From NCBI RefSeq assembly GCF_003591005.1, contig NZ_QYYD01000009.1, positions 62,001 through 126,000 of the forward strand: a stretch of DNA of 64,000 nucleotides. Reading direction: 5' to 3'. Origin of the DNA: Rhodopseudomonas palustris (GTDB lineage Bacteria; Pseudomonadota; Alphaproteobacteria; Rhizobiales; Xanthobacteraceae). The notes below the pieces were generated by a model. That model was not told where the DNA came from. It ran no database searches and worked only from the letters and a program-made list of their open reading frames with translations. Positions 7,351 to 15,812 of this stretch are shown here, in pieces; the first letter of the stretch is position 1; each line of letters opens with the position of its first letter. A program made the position numbers and the translations under genes.

Positions 7351-7995
7351 GTGGCCGAAGCTGAATCCACCCGTCGCGGACGTCCGGGTCCACAAGGGCC
7401 GCGTGGCCGTCCCGGCGAACCGGGCCGTCCTGGACCGCAAGGTCATCCCGGCCGCCCCGGCCCGGAAGGTCCGCGCGGCAAGCCAGGCCCGGTCGGCAAG
7501 CCCGGCCCCCAAGGCAAGGCCGGCCCGCAGGGCAAGCCCGGTGCCGACGGCAAGCCGGGCCCGCAGGGTCCGCAAGGCAAGCCCGGCCCGGACGGCAAAG
7601 CCGGTCCGACCGGTGCCGACGGCAAGCTTGGCCCGCAGGGTCCCCGCGGCGAACAAGGCCCGCGCGGCGAGCAGGGCCCGCGCGGCGAAGCCGGCCCGCG
7701 CGGCGAGCCAGGTCCGGCCGGCGCGCTGCCGGCGCTCGAGCAGGTGATGCCGTGGCTGCACCTGATCTTCGACGCCTATGAGGACTACAAGGCCAAGCGC
7801 CAGCAGGACGCCCGCGACCGCGCCGAGCGCGAAGCGGCCGAAGCCCGCGAAGCCGCCGAGCATGCCGCCGCCGAACGTGAGATGGCCGAGGCACTGGCGC
7901 AGGACGACGACGCTGCTGACGGCGAGCCGGACAGCGGCGACAGGGACCAGGGCGGCAAGAAGCACAAGAAGAAGCGGCACAAGCACAAGGACTGA
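7351..7995 (+). CDS. Collagen-like GXY-repeat protein
   Basis: A 214-residue protein with three zones: a short basic N-terminus; about 35 uninterrupted G-X-Y triplets rich in Pro, Lys and Gln (roughly residues 10-118, such as GPQGPRG and GKPGPQG); and a tail with a short hydrophobic patch ([21 protein letters not shown]), then an Arg/Glu/Ala coiled coil, ending in a Lys/His-rich [12 protein letters not shown]. The triplets should form a collagen triple helix, with the coiled coil as a possible trimeriser. No signal peptide or membrane anchor is evident. GTG 7351 is preferred (GGGGG 5 bases upstream); TTG 7339 is possible. No operon partner. Function unknown. Confidence 0.8.
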   Translation: MAEAESTRRGRPGPQGPRGRPGEPGRPGPQGHPGRPGPEGPRGKPGPVGKPGPQGKAGPQGKPGADGKPGPQGPQGKPGPDGKAGPTGADGKLGPQGPRGEQGPRGEQGPRGEAGPRGEPGPAGALPALEQVMPWLHLIFDAYEDYKAKRQQDARDRAEREAAEAREAAEHAAAEREMAEALAQDDDAADGEPDSGDRDQGGKKHKKKRHKHKD

Positions 7996-8134
7996 GCCTC
8001 GGCACGTCGGGATTCGACGATGATCGGCTCGATACCGGTCGACCTGTGTGCCGCACGAGCCTCGCGGACGTGGCCTTGCGCTCGCTAACGGGGTCACTAA
8101 CTGTCTCCGCGAGAACTGCGATGCGGAGAGGCTG

Positions 8135-8749
8135 ATGTCGACGATCTGGTACTACACCGTGCTGATCTTCGAATCGCTGCTCGGCGTGTTCGGGCTGCGG
8201 CTCTACGAGGAGCCCGCCTACGCGGTGCTGGATCGCCCCGCCGAGGCGATCGAGATCCGCCGCTACGCGCCGCGGCTCGCCGCCGAGGTCGCGCTCGGCC
8301 GCCAGGACGGCGCCGACGGCCGCGCCTTCACGCTGCTGTTCAACTACATCGCCGGCGCCAATCGCGGCGCGCAGCGCATCGCCATGACGACGCCGGTCGA
8401 CGTCACCCGCCCGGAGAAGATCGCCATGACCGCCCCGGTCGAGACCGACCGCAGGGACGGCGCGATCCGGATGCGTTTCTTCCTGCCGGCGCGGTTCACC
8501 CCCGACACCGCCCCCGCCCCCGCCGATCCGCGCGTCAAGATCGTCACCGTGCCGGAGCAAACCATCGCCACGTTGCGCTTCACCTGGACCGGCCGCGACC
8601 TGCCGGCGCGCCAGCAGCAGCTCGTCGCAGCGCTCGGCACCAGCAAATGGCAGCCGAGCGGTGAACCGTTCGGACTGTTCTACGACGCGCCCTTCACCAT
8701 TCCATTCCTGCGCCGCAACGAGGCCGCCGTGCTGGTCGCGCCGCGGTGA
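8135..8749 (+). CDS. SOUL family heme-binding protein
   Basis: A 204-residue protein of the SOUL/HBP family, which bind heme or tetrapyrroles. Seen: an N-terminal hydrophobic segment (residues 1-22, possible membrane anchor or signal), EEPAYAVLDR and IEIRRYAPRLAAEV, and the paired signature MTTPV / MTAPV in the middle. GGAGAG lies 5 bases before ATG 8135. It is followed by an unrelated small DUF2188 gene after 61 bases. Heme binding is the family role; physiological function in bacteria is unclear and context gives no hint. Confidence 0.85.
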   Translation: MSTIWYYTVLIFESLLGVFGLRLYEEPAYAVLDRPAEAIEIRRYAPRLAAEVALGRQDGADGRAFTLLFNYIAGANRGAQRIAMTTPVDVTRPEKIAMTAPVETDRRDGAIRMRFFLPARFTPDTAPAPADPRVKIVTVPEQTIATLRFTWTGRDLPARQQQLVAALGTSKWQPSGEPFGLFYDAPFTIPFLRRNEAAVLVAPR

Positions 8750-8810
8750 GGCGGAACAGCGGCTGGGCGCCGACGTTGACGAGTCCAATCCATCAAACCA
8801 CGAGGCAGCG

Positions 8811-9062
8811 ATGACCGACGTCACCTACAAGATCGTCGAACACGACGGCGGCTGGGCCTACCAGGTCGACGGCAGCTTCTCCGAGACCTTCCCGAGCCAC
8901 GAAGCCGCGCTCGCCGCGGCCAAACGCGCGGCGGCCGAGCAGCGCGCGCCCGGCCCCACCGAGGCCATCCAGTACGAAGACCCGAGCGGTCGCTGGCACG
9001 AAGAAACCGCCCGCGGCGACGACCGTCCGAACACGGCGGTAGTGGACAAGGGCCGAAGTTGA
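8811..9062 (+). CDS. DUF2188 domain protein
   Basis: A small (83 aa) soluble protein whose N-terminal 50 residues match the DUF2188 pattern: an opening beta-strand, then GGWAYQVDGSFSETF, then an Ala/Arg-rich helix. The tail is acidic and probably disordered. ATG 8811 is chosen at the start of the domain; a weak GAGG lies about 8 bases upstream. The frame is open from 8661 through the end of the preceding SOUL gene, which is coincidence. Function unknown. Confidence 0.7.
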   Translation: MTDVTYKIVEHDGGWAYQVDGSFSETFPSHEAALAAAKRAAAEQRAPGPTEAIQYEDPSGRWHEETARGDDRPNTAVVDKGRS

Positions 9063-9141
9063 GCCGATAGATCGCTGGATGGCTGATCCAGCAGGCGGTC
9101 CGGCGGCGCTTGAAGTAATCAATGCAAAAAACGATCTGCTC

Positions 9142-9170
9142 GTGATGGACGGGCTTGTCCCTTCCATCAC
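9142..9170. repeat. Short variant of the family A palindrome
   Basis: Hairpin GTGATGGA...TCCATCAC around CGGGCTTGTCCC, the same core as the inner hairpin of the 90-bp repeats at 2534, 38010 and 56083. Lies between the converging DUF2188 and metallo-hydrolase genes, where it could serve as a terminator. Confidence 0.55.
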
Positions 9171-9227
9171 GGTGCTGGGTCGCAAGGCGGTGGTTATCCT
9201 CGCCGCGGCAGGTCCAGCGGCCTCCGG

Positions 9228-10106
9228 CTACAGCGCCGGCGACCACGCTTCCGGGACGAGATCGTAGCCGTCGCCGCGGCGGGTGACGTAGGAGAAGCCG
9301 GGAAAGTGGACATGCATGCCGGCGATCAGCATCCGGTCCGTCGTCGCCATATCGAACAGCCGGCGGCGCATCTCGACGGCGGCGGCAGGATCGCTGTCGA
9401 AGTCGAGCGTCACCTCGGGCCGACGCACCTGGATCTCGGGGACGTGCACCGTGTCGCCCCACACCAGCACCGAGTCGTTGCCGTCCGCGATCAGATAGGC
9501 GGTGTGGCCCGGCGTGTGTCCGGGGATCGGAACCGCCGTCACGCCGGGGAAAACTTCGCCGTCGCGGATCGGGCGCAGCTGGCTTCGATACGGCGCGATC
9601 TGCTTGCGCGAGGCTTCGTAGTAGCGCACGCGCTTGCGCTCCGGCGCCACGCTCATCGCGGCGTCGTCGGTCCAATGATTGACCTCGTCCTCATGAATCA
9701 GCAACTCGGCATTCGGATAGTTACGCTCGCCTGACGCATTGCAGAGCCCGTTGGAGTGATCGGGGTGCATGTGGGTCAGCAGCACCGTGTCGATGTCTTC
9801 GGGCCGCGTGCCCGCCGCCCGCATGTTGTCGATCAGCTTGCCGAGCGTCGGCCCCATCGTGTCGCCGGCGCCGGTCTCGATCAACGCCGTCCGGCCCTTG
9901 GCGTGAACCAGGAAGGCGTTGACCGAAAGCCGCGGGGGTGAAGGCCGGAAGCCTTCGGTGAGGATCTGATCGATTTCGGGGCGAGTGATCGATCGAAACA
10001 CGCCGACGTCGGCGTCGAGATAGCCGTCACTGAGCGCGGTGACGACGATATCGCCGATCCGGCGGCGATATACGCCGGGGACCTGCTGAACTGGGGCGGG
10101 ATTCAT
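9228..10106 (-). CDS. MBL-fold metallo-hydrolase
   Basis: A 292-residue metallo-beta-lactamase-fold hydrolase. The dinuclear metal site is visible as H112-x-H114-x-D116-H117 (THMHPDHSNG), with downstream HTPGHT and the late His of GMHVHFPG. Family members hydrolyse lactones, thioesters and other esters. It is the last gene of a minus-strand cluster (aldehyde dehydrogenase, MFS transporter, tautomerase) and starts 16 bases after the tautomerase stop, so probably co-transcribed. No signal peptide, so likely cytoplasmic. By position it may open a ring-derived lactone or ester (inference). Confidence 0.85.
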   Translation of the reverse strand: MNPAPVQQVPGVYRRRIGDIVVTALSDGYLDADVGVFRSITRPEIDQILTEGFRPSPPRLSVNAFLVHAKGRTALIETGAGDTMGPTLGKLIDNMRAAGTRPEDIDTVLLTHMHPDHSNGLCNASGERNYPNAELLIHEDEVNHWTDDAAMSVAPERKRVRYYEASRKQIAPYRSQLRPIRDGEVFPGVTAVPIPGHTPGHTAYLIADGNDSVLVWGDTVHVPEIQVRRPEVTLDFDSDPAAAVEMRRRLFDMATTDRMLIAGMHVHFPGFSYVTRRGDGYDLVPEAWSPAL

Positions 10107-10122
10107 CGTGCCTCTCGACGGT

Positions 10123-10452
10123 TCAATTGAGCGCGTGGACCGCTTCGGCGCCGTAGCCGAAGCAGCGGATCCGCGCGGTGAAGCCGAACTCGTCTTTGAC
10201 GAGCCGGTCGACCTTGGCGATGAAGTCCTTCATCACTTCGGGCGGCCGGAAGGTCTCGAGCCGGTACTGCACTTCGACCCAGGCGCTGTGGCCGCGGCCT
10301 TGCGGCAGCACCGGGATGAAAATGATGTGGACGTTGTCGAGCGTGGCCTTGAGCACGCCGGTGCACAGCTCGGTGCACGTCGCCGTGAAGCGATCGAGCT
10401 TGTCGGCTTCCGGCATGCGCGGACCCGGAATGTAGACGGAAACGTTGGGCAT
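10123..10452 (-). CDS. Tautomerase family protein
   Basis: A 109-residue protein starting MPNVSVYIPG. After Met removal, Pro-1 would be the catalytic base typical of the tautomerase superfamily (4-oxalocrotonate tautomerase, MIF). It is longer than the about 60-residue 4-OT and nearer a two-unit fused type. ATG 10452 lies 29 bases after the transporter stop and 16 bases before the metallo-hydrolase start, consistent with one transcript. In ring-cleavage routes such enzymes isomerise enol acids; the actual substrate is not readable. Confidence 0.8.
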   Translation of the reverse strand: MPNVSVYIPGPRMPEADKLDRFTATCTELCTGVLKATLDNVHIIFIPVLPQGRGHSAWVEVQYRLETFRPPEVMKDFIAKVDRLVKDEFGFTARIRCFGYGAEAVHALN

Positions 10453-10481
10453 GAGCGTCTTTCCTGCAGATGGTGCGAAGG

Positions 10482-11744
10482 TCAATCGACCCGGAGTTCC
10501 TGCCCCTTGGTTTCGGGAAGCGCCATGACGGCCAGCAGGACGAGCGCGTAGGAGCCGGTGGTGAAGATCCCGATCGCTGTCTCCAGCGCGATCTGTTGGC
10601 TGAGATAGCCGACCAATGCCGGAAACAGAGCGCCGACGGCCCGGCCGAAATTGTAGGAGAAGCCCATTCCGGCGCCACGGACGCGAGCCGGGTACAACTC
10701 CGCGAAGTAAGAGCCGAGTCCCGCGAAGGTCCCTGCGTAGCAGAACCCGATCGGAAAGCCGAGCACCAGCATCCAGGCGTCGGAGATCGGAATGAAGGTG
10801 TAGAGCACCACCGTGATGATGGCGCCGATCGCGAACAGCGCAAAGGTCAACCGGCGCCCGATCGCGTCGGTGAGGTAGGCACCGACGATATAGCCGAAGA
10901 ACGCCGCGACGATGATCACCGCCAGATAGCCGGAGGTGTTGAGCACCGACAGCCCGCGGACGGTTTTCAGATAGGTCGGCAGCCAGGTCGCGATCGCGTA
11001 GAAGCCGCCTTGCACGCCGGTCGCCAGCAGCGCGGTGAAGATCGTGGTGTAGAGGATGCGGCCGGAGAAGATCTCGAGCAGCGAGGCCTTCCGCTCCGCC
11101 GCGCCGACGTGCTTCTTGAACACCTCCGGCTCTTCGACGTGCTTGCGGATGTAGAACACGAACAGCGCGGGGATGATCGCGACGAAGAACAGCACGCGCC
11201 ACGCGATCGTCTCCGGCAGCAGATAGAACGTCAGCGCGAAGATCAGCGCCGCGGCGCCCCAGCCGACCGCCCACGAGCTCTGCACGAAGCCGAGCGCCTT
11301 GCCGCGATGTTTGGCCGGAACGATCTCGCTCATCAGCGCGGCGCCGATCGCCCATTCGGCGCCAAAGCCGAGGCCCTGCAGCGCTCGCACGATCATCAGT
11401 TGTTCGGACGAATTGGTGAAGCCGCTGAGGCACGTGAAGAGCGTGAACCAGGCGATGGTGATCTGCAGCGTCAGCACCCGGCCATAGCGGTCCGCCAGAA
11501 TGCCGCCGACCCAGCCGCCGGCTGCCGACACCAGGAGCGCGACCGTGGCGATCATGCCGGCTTCCGCCCGGCTCATCGCCCATAGCGAAATCAGCGTCGG
11601 CATCACGAAGCTGTAGAGCTGAACGTCGAGCGCATCGATGCCGAAGCCGCCGAACGACGCCCAGAACGTGTGTTTCTGCTTTTTCGTCAGGCTGCCGAAC
11701 CAGCCAGTCGCCGGCGCGGCCGCGGCGGTGATCGTATCACCCAT
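10482..11744 (-). CDS. MFS transporter, aromatic acid:H+ symporter type
   Basis: A 420-residue inner-membrane protein with 12 predicted helices and the features of the AAHS/sugar-porter branch: DALDVQLYSF in helix 1 (Asp of the D-A/G-x-D type motif), the loop 2-3 motif G-G-I-L-A-D-R-Y-G-R, and a GFGAEWAIGA segment in helix 4. The family imports aromatic or other organic acids with protons. ATG 11744 is chosen because GGGAGG lies 8 bases upstream; ATG 11750 would sit too close to it. Clustered with an aldehyde dehydrogenase, tautomerase and hydrolase, so it probably imports the substrate of that route (inference). Confidence 0.88.
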   Translation of the reverse strand: MGDTITAAAAPATGWFGSLTKKQKHTFWASFGGFGIDALDVQLYSFVMPTLISLWAMSRAEAGMIATVALLVSAAGGWVGGILADRYGRVLTLQITIAWFTLFTCLSGFTNSSEQLMIVRALQGLGFGAEWAIGAALMSEIVPAKHRGKALGFVQSSWAVGWGAAALIFALTFYLLPETIAWRVLFFVAIIPALFVFYIRKHVEEPEVFKKHVGAAERKASLLEIFSGRILYTTIFTALLATGVQGGFYAIATWLPTYLKTVRGLSVLNTSGYLAVIIVAAFFGYIVGAYLTDAIGRRLTFALFAIGAIITVVLYTFIPISDAWMLVLGFPIGFCYAGTFAGLGSYFAELYPARVRGAGMGFSYNFGRAVGALFPALVGYLSQQIALETAIGIFTTGSYALVLLAVMALPETKGQELRVD

Positions 11745-11821
11745 AGTCATTCCCTCCCTGTCTCGATGCCGCGTCGTGGCGGGACGAAGCCCGCGCACGA
11801 CGCGCACGAGTTGTTTGTTGT

Positions 11822-13300
11822 TTAGTATTTGCGAATGAACGGATCGGGCATCTGGAGATCGCTCGAAATCCAGACGCTCTTGACTTCGAGGTATTCCTTC
11901 ACGGCCTCGACGCCGCCTTCTCGACCCATCCCGCTGTCCTTGAAGCCGCCGAACGGCGTGGTGAAGCTGGTCGACCGATAGTTGTTGATCCACACCGTCC
12001 CGGCCTTGAGCTTGTCGGCCATGTACATCGTGCGCTTCAGGCTGCGGGTCCAGACGCCGGCGGCGAGTCCGAAGCGGATGTCGTTGCCGATCCGCACCGC
12101 GTCCTCCTCGTCCTTGAAGCGCAGCACCGCGAGCACCGGGCCGAACACTTCCTCCTGCGCGATGCGCATGTCGTTGGTGACGTCGACGAAGATGGTCGGC
12201 TCGACGATGCGGCCGGCGCCGTAGTCCGGCCCGGTCAGAGCACGGCCGCCGGCGAGGCAGCGCGCGCCTTCGTTCTTGGCGACGTCGATATAGTGCATCA
12301 CCTTGTCGAACTGCGGCTTGGTGGCCACCGGACCGACCTGCACGCCCGGCGCGCGCGGATCGCCGGCCTTGGCGCGCTTGGTGACTTCCAGCAGCTTGGC
12401 CACGAACTCATCGTGGATGCTGTCCTGCAGCAGCAGCCGCGACCCGGCCATGCAGGTCTGGCCGCCGGCCGAGAAGATGCCGGTGATGACGCCGTTGACC
12501 GCCTGATCGAGATCGGCATCGTCGAACACGATGTTCGGCGACTTGCCGCCGAGTTCGAGCGAGACGCGCTTGAGGTTCTCCGCGGCGATCCGCGCCACGG
12601 CGCGGCCGCCCTGGTCGCCGCCGGTGAAGGCGACGCGCGCAACGTCCGGATGGCGGATCAGCGGCTCGCCGGCGTCTGCCGCAAAGCCCGTGACGACATT
12701 GAACACGCCCGGCGGAATGCCGGCCTTGGCGACCAGCTTGGCTAATTCGAACATCGACGCGGAGGTGAATTCGGAGGGCTTGGAAATAAAGGTATTGCCG
12801 CCGCACAGCGCCGGCGCCATCTTCCAGGCGGTGAGCAGCAGCGACGAATTCCACGGCGTGATCGACGCGACGACGCCCATCGGCTCGTATTTGGTGTAGT
12901 TGAACACCTTGGGCTTATCGATCGGGATCACCGCGCCCTCGATCTTGTCGGCGAGCCCGGCGTAGTAATAGAAGTATTTCGCGACGTAGCGGACCTGTCC
13001 CGAGACCTCGCTGAGCAGCTTGCCGTTGTCGCGCGCCTCGACTTCAGCAAGAGTCGCGGCATTTTCCTCGATCAGCTGGCCGAGCCGGTACAGCAGCATG
13101 CCGCGGTCCGTCGCCGACATCGTGCCCCACGGCCCGTCGAGCGCCGCCTTGGCGGACTTCACCGCGCGATCGACATCCGCGGCGTTGGCACGCGGAATCT
13201 CCGCCCAGGCTTCGCCGGTGAACGGATCCTCGGTAGGAAACCATTCGTTGGAAGCGGGATCGTGCCAAGCGTTGTCGATGAAGAGTTGGTATTTGTGCAT
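11822..13300 (-). CDS. NAD(P)-dependent aldehyde dehydrogenase
   Basis: A 492-residue member of the aldehyde dehydrogenase superfamily, full length. Seen: the oxyanion Asn in PWN (N151), the general-base Glu in LELGGKSPN (E249) and the nucleophile Cys in GGQTCMAG (C283). It oxidises an aldehyde to a carboxylic acid in the cytoplasm. First enzyme gene downstream of the LysR regulator, in a cluster with an aromatic-acid-type transporter, tautomerase and metallo-hydrolase, 77 bases before the transporter start. A palindrome resembling the one upstream of the regulator lies about 60 bases before its start. Substrate not determinable. Confidence 0.92.
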   Translation of the reverse strand: MHKYQLFIDNAWHDPASNEWFPTEDPFTGEAWAEIPRANAADVDRAVKSAKAALDGPWGTMSATDRGMLLYRLGQLIEENAATLAEVEARDNGKLLSEVSGQVRYVAKYFYYYAGLADKIEGAVIPIDKPKVFNYTKYEPMGVVASITPWNSSLLLTAWKMAPALCGGNTFISKPSEFTSASMFELAKLVAKAGIPPGVFNVVTGFAADAGEPLIRHPDVARVAFTGGDQGGRAVARIAAENLKRVSLELGGKSPNIVFDDADLDQAVNGVITGIFSAGGQTCMAGSRLLLQDSIHDEFVAKLLEVTKRAKAGDPRAPGVQVGPVATKPQFDKVMHYIDVAKNEGARCLAGGRALTGPDYGAGRIVEPTIFVDVTNDMRIAQEEVFGPVLAVLRFKDEEDAVRIGNDIRFGLAAGVWTRSLKRTMYMADKLKAGTVWINNYRSTSFTTPFGGFKDSGMGREGGVEAVKEYLEVKSVWISSDLQMPDPFIRKY

Positions 13301-13357
13301 TAGCTAAGTGCTCCTGATGGAGCCAACCTAAAGTCCGCCCTCTACGGCCTCAATGAA

Positions 13358-13377
13358 CACTGGTACAAGAGCCAGTG
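13358..13377. promoter_or_regulatory. Candidate LysR operator upstream of the aldehyde dehydrogenase
   Basis: Palindrome CACTGG...CCAGTG at 13358-13377 (core ACTGGTACAAGAGCCAGTG, 13359-13377). It aligns with ATTGGTATAAACACCAAGT at 14412-14430 upstream of the LysR gene; both share TGGTA, AA and CCA at the same spacing. Confidence 0.5.
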
Positions 13378-13396
13378 ACACAATGTAATGGGCCAG

Positions 13397-14341
13397 TCAG
13401 CCGCGCGCCGCGGCGCGTTTGGGCTTCAGCAGTGCCGCATCGCGCTGCCGCACGTAGGATTCCGATTCCTGCACCAGCCAGTCGAGGAATGGCCGGAGCG
13501 GCCAGGACCCGTATTTGTTCTCGGGGCAAACCAGGCAGTAGCGCTTGTCCCCGGGCACATCGTGATCGAACGGAATCACCAGCCGGTCGTCCAGCATGTC
13601 CTGCGCGACGTAGAGCCTTGGCACCAGCGCCACGCCGAGGCCCGCGGCAGCCGCTTCGATCGTCATCGAGAACAGGTCGTACTGCGCACCCTGCATCGGA
13701 TTGAGGCCGCTGACGCCGAGGTGATCCCACCACTTCTTCCAGGAATCGATGCGGCCGCGCTTGTGCAGCAGCGGCAGCGTCTTCAGTTCGGCAAGCGAGA
13801 GCGAGCGGCGGCCGCCGATTAATTTGGGGCTGCAGACCGGGACGAGTTCTTCGGCGAACAGGTCCTTCTTGATCATCCCGGCCCAGCCTGGATGATCATA
13901 GTGAATCGCCGCGTCGAACGGGCTCTCCGCGAATAGAAACGGCTCCGGCCGCTCGCTCATATTGATGACGATGCCGGGGTTCTTGGCGTGGAAATCCGGC
14001 AGGCGCGGAATGATCCACTTGTTGGTGAAGGTCGGGATCACCGCCAGTTCAAGCACGCCGCCCTCCGCAGGACGCGCGAGCAGATTGAGCGTGTCGCGCT
14101 CGATCCGGTCGAGATCGCCGACGATCTGCAGCCAGTATTGCTTGCCGGCCTCGGTGAGATGGATGCGGCCCTTGACGCGGTTGAACAACATCAGCCCGAG
14201 AAAATCTTCCAGCCGCGCGATCTGGCGGCTGACCGCGCCTTCGGTCATCGCCAACTCTTCCGCCGCACGCGAAAAGCTTTCGTGCCGGCCGGCGGCCTCG
14301 AACGTCAGGAGCGCGCTGGTGCTGGGGATCTTGCGGCGCAC
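13397..14341 (-). CDS. LysR family transcriptional regulator
   Basis: A 314-residue LysR-type regulator: an N-terminal winged helix-turn-helix (about residues 8-65, SFSRAAEELAMTEGAVSRQIARLE) and a periplasmic-binding-protein-like effector domain (about 90-300). The helix region resembles the GcvA/AmpR branch. It lies directly upstream of, and in the same direction as, the cluster it probably controls (aldehyde dehydrogenase, transporter, tautomerase, metallo-hydrolase). Matching palindromes lie before this gene and before the first enzyme gene, suggesting autoregulation plus control of the cluster (inference). Confidence 0.9.
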   Translation of the reverse strand: MRRKIPSTSALLTFEAAGRHESFSRAAEELAMTEGAVSRQIARLEDFLGLMLFNRVKGRIHLTEAGKQYWLQIVGDLDRIERDTLNLLARPAEGGVLELAVIPTFTNKWIIPRLPDFHAKNPGIVINMSERPEPFLFAESPFDAAIHYDHPGWAGMIKKDLFAEELVPVCSPKLIGGRRSLSLAELKTLPLLHKRGRIDSWKKWWDHLGVSGLNPMQGAQYDLFSMTIEAAAAGLGVALVPRLYVAQDMLDDRLVIPFDHDVPGDKRYCLVCPENKYGSWPLRPFLDWLVQESESYVRQRDAALLKPKRAAARG

Positions 14342-14411
14342 GGTCGGGCCTTTCTATTCATTGTTGGTAATGCGGAAGGCTGTGCTCCAAGATTGGTTGG
14401 CTGCCTGCGGC

Positions 14412-14430
14412 ATTGGTATAAACACCAAGT
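14412..14430. promoter_or_regulatory. Candidate LysR operator upstream of the LysR gene
   Basis: TTGGT-N6-ACCAA palindrome (14413-14428) 71 bases upstream of the LysR start, matching the site at 13358-13377. The rest of the 309-base gap 14342-14650, divergent between the LysR and DoxX-like genes, shows no further gene. Confidence 0.5.
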
Positions 14431-14650
14431 GCGGTCACGACGCGATGGCCGGTTTCGCACCTCGCTTCTCACTTTGAGGCTCGCTTGTCACCATGCGCTG
14501 CGGCATCGATCTCGCTCATCGGCGAGTTGATTGCGGGCGCGCCTCTCGGCTGTCCTGGTGTCGGCACTCATGATTCCAGCAACGCCGGGTCAATCTGACG
14601 CAGCGTGCTACAAGCGGAACGCCGATTGCTGGTGAATGGAGGACGACGTC

Positions 14651-15067
14651 GTGGAGCCGGAAACGGGATCTTTGCATCGCGCGGTGATGCGATGGGCGCT
14701 GGCGGCGTTCTTCGCCGCGGCCGGTGTTGCGCATCTGGCGGTCCCTGACAAGCTGCTGGCGATGACGCCCGGCTGGGTGCCGCTCGCGCCCACGGTGATC
14801 CTGCTGACGGGCCTGTTCGAATTCGCCGCTGCGTTGGCGCTGGTGACACGTCCGCTGCGCTGGTGGGCTGGCGTCGCGCTGGCGCTGTATTCGCTATGCG
14901 TGTGGCCGGCGAACATCAATCACGCGCTCGGCGGCATCGACATCGCCGGGCTGCCGAGCAGCTGGTGGTATCACGGCCCGAGGCTCGCGGCACAGCCGCT
15001 GATCATCTGGGCGGCGCTCTACGCCGCTGAAGTGGTCGATTGGCCCTTCGGACGGCGGCAAAGCTGA
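14651..15067 (+). CDS. DoxX-like integral membrane protein
   Basis: A 138-residue protein with four hydrophobic segments (about residues 14-32, 40-62, 66-86 and 105-125) in the DoxX/DoxD-like pattern, including FFAAAGVAHL early on and WWAGVALALY in the middle. Members are small inner-membrane proteins of poorly defined, sometimes redox-linked, function. GTG 14651 is preferred because GGAGG ends 8 bases before it; ATG 14636 would contain that site. Single gene, function unknown. Confidence 0.75.
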   Translation: MEPETGSLHRAVMRWALAAFFAAAGVAHLAVPDKLLAMTPGWVPLAPTVILLTGLFEFAAALALVTRPLRWWAGVALALYSLCVWPANINHALGGIDIAGLPSSWWYHGPRLAAQPLIIWAALYAAEVVDWPFGRRQS

Positions 15068-15167
15068 TCGCGACGCCAGGTCGGCGCACCGGCGCTCGCT
15101 GATCCGCACATGATAGGGTTGATGGCCTCGCGCCGGGGTTGCACATTGCAACCCGGCGGAGGCTGAC

Positions 15168-15812
15168 GTGATCGGCGTATTGCGTATTCCGACGTTGGTG
15201 GGGGTGGTCGTGCTGAGCGGGTGCGTGTCGAATGGCGCGGCGCGCTCCGGCAGCTGGCTGATCGATCAGCGGCCCGATCGGATCACCGGCTCTCCCGTGG
15301 GCGGCGCCTATACGATGGCATGGGGCGCCACCAATTCGGCCGCGCCCGGGATCTACCACGCCAGCCTGCAGCTGACCTGCTTCGAGAACCGGCCGATCGC
15401 GAAGCTGGCTTTCCAGTTTCGGGTCGGCTCGGACCGCAACACCAGCTTCGGCTATCGGTTCGACGACAAGCCCGGGCACGATGCGGTCGAGTCCCGCGTG
15501 CTGCTCGGCAACCGGGTTCTGGTGATCGAGGATGACGCCGCGCTCCGGCAGTTCGTGGCCGAGCTGCGCGGATCGGCCAAGCTGTTCGTCCGGATCCGGG
15601 CGCTGAATGCCGGCAACAGCGCGGTCGAGCTCAAGGTCGAGGGCTCCGAAGCAGCGATCGACGCCGCCTATGCCGAGTGTCCGCTACCGCTTGCGCCGGC
15701 CGGACCAGCTGAGCGGCGCGCCTCGGGGTCGGAGACGCGCCGGTTCGCGATCAATCGTGATCGAGTTCGCCGATATGGTGCTGCTGGTACAGTTCCACGC
15801 CGATGCGGTTGA
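15168..15812 (+). CDS. Putative lipoprotein, unknown function
   Basis: A 214-residue protein with a lipoprotein signal: hydrophobic stretch ending in a lipobox VLSGC (Cys at about residue 19), so probably lipidated and envelope-located. The mature part looks beta-rich, with [15 protein letters not shown] and repeated short strands up to about residue 165; the last 40 residues are Arg-rich. GTG 15168 follows GGAGG by about 6 bases. Its 3' end overlaps the convergent bfr gene by 62 bp, so the C-terminal tail may be a recent extension. No family recognised. Confidence 0.6.
   Translation: MIGVLRIPTLVGVVVLSGCVSNGAARSGSWLIDQRPDRITGSPVGGAYTMAWGATNSAAPGIYHASLQLTCFENRPIAKLAFQFRVGSDRNTSFGYRFDDKPGHDAVESRVLLGNRVLVIEDDAALRQFVAELRGSAKLFVRIRALNAGNSAVELKVEGSEAAIDAAYAECPLPLAPAGPAERRASGSETRRFAINRDRVRRYGAAGTVPRRCG

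Noticed and set aside
7380-7710. A CRISPR-like regular repeat
   Set aside because: The 9-base periodicity comes from G-X-Y codons; no spacers and no cas genes.
7313-8824. Long minus-strand frames over the collagen-like and SOUL genes
   Set aside because: The repetitive collagen codons keep several frames open on both strands; the plus-strand product shows regular G-X-Y triplets.
9079-9267. A 62-codon plus-strand frame
   Set aside because: No good ribosome site, runs through a palindromic repeat and overlaps the end of the metallo-hydrolase gene.
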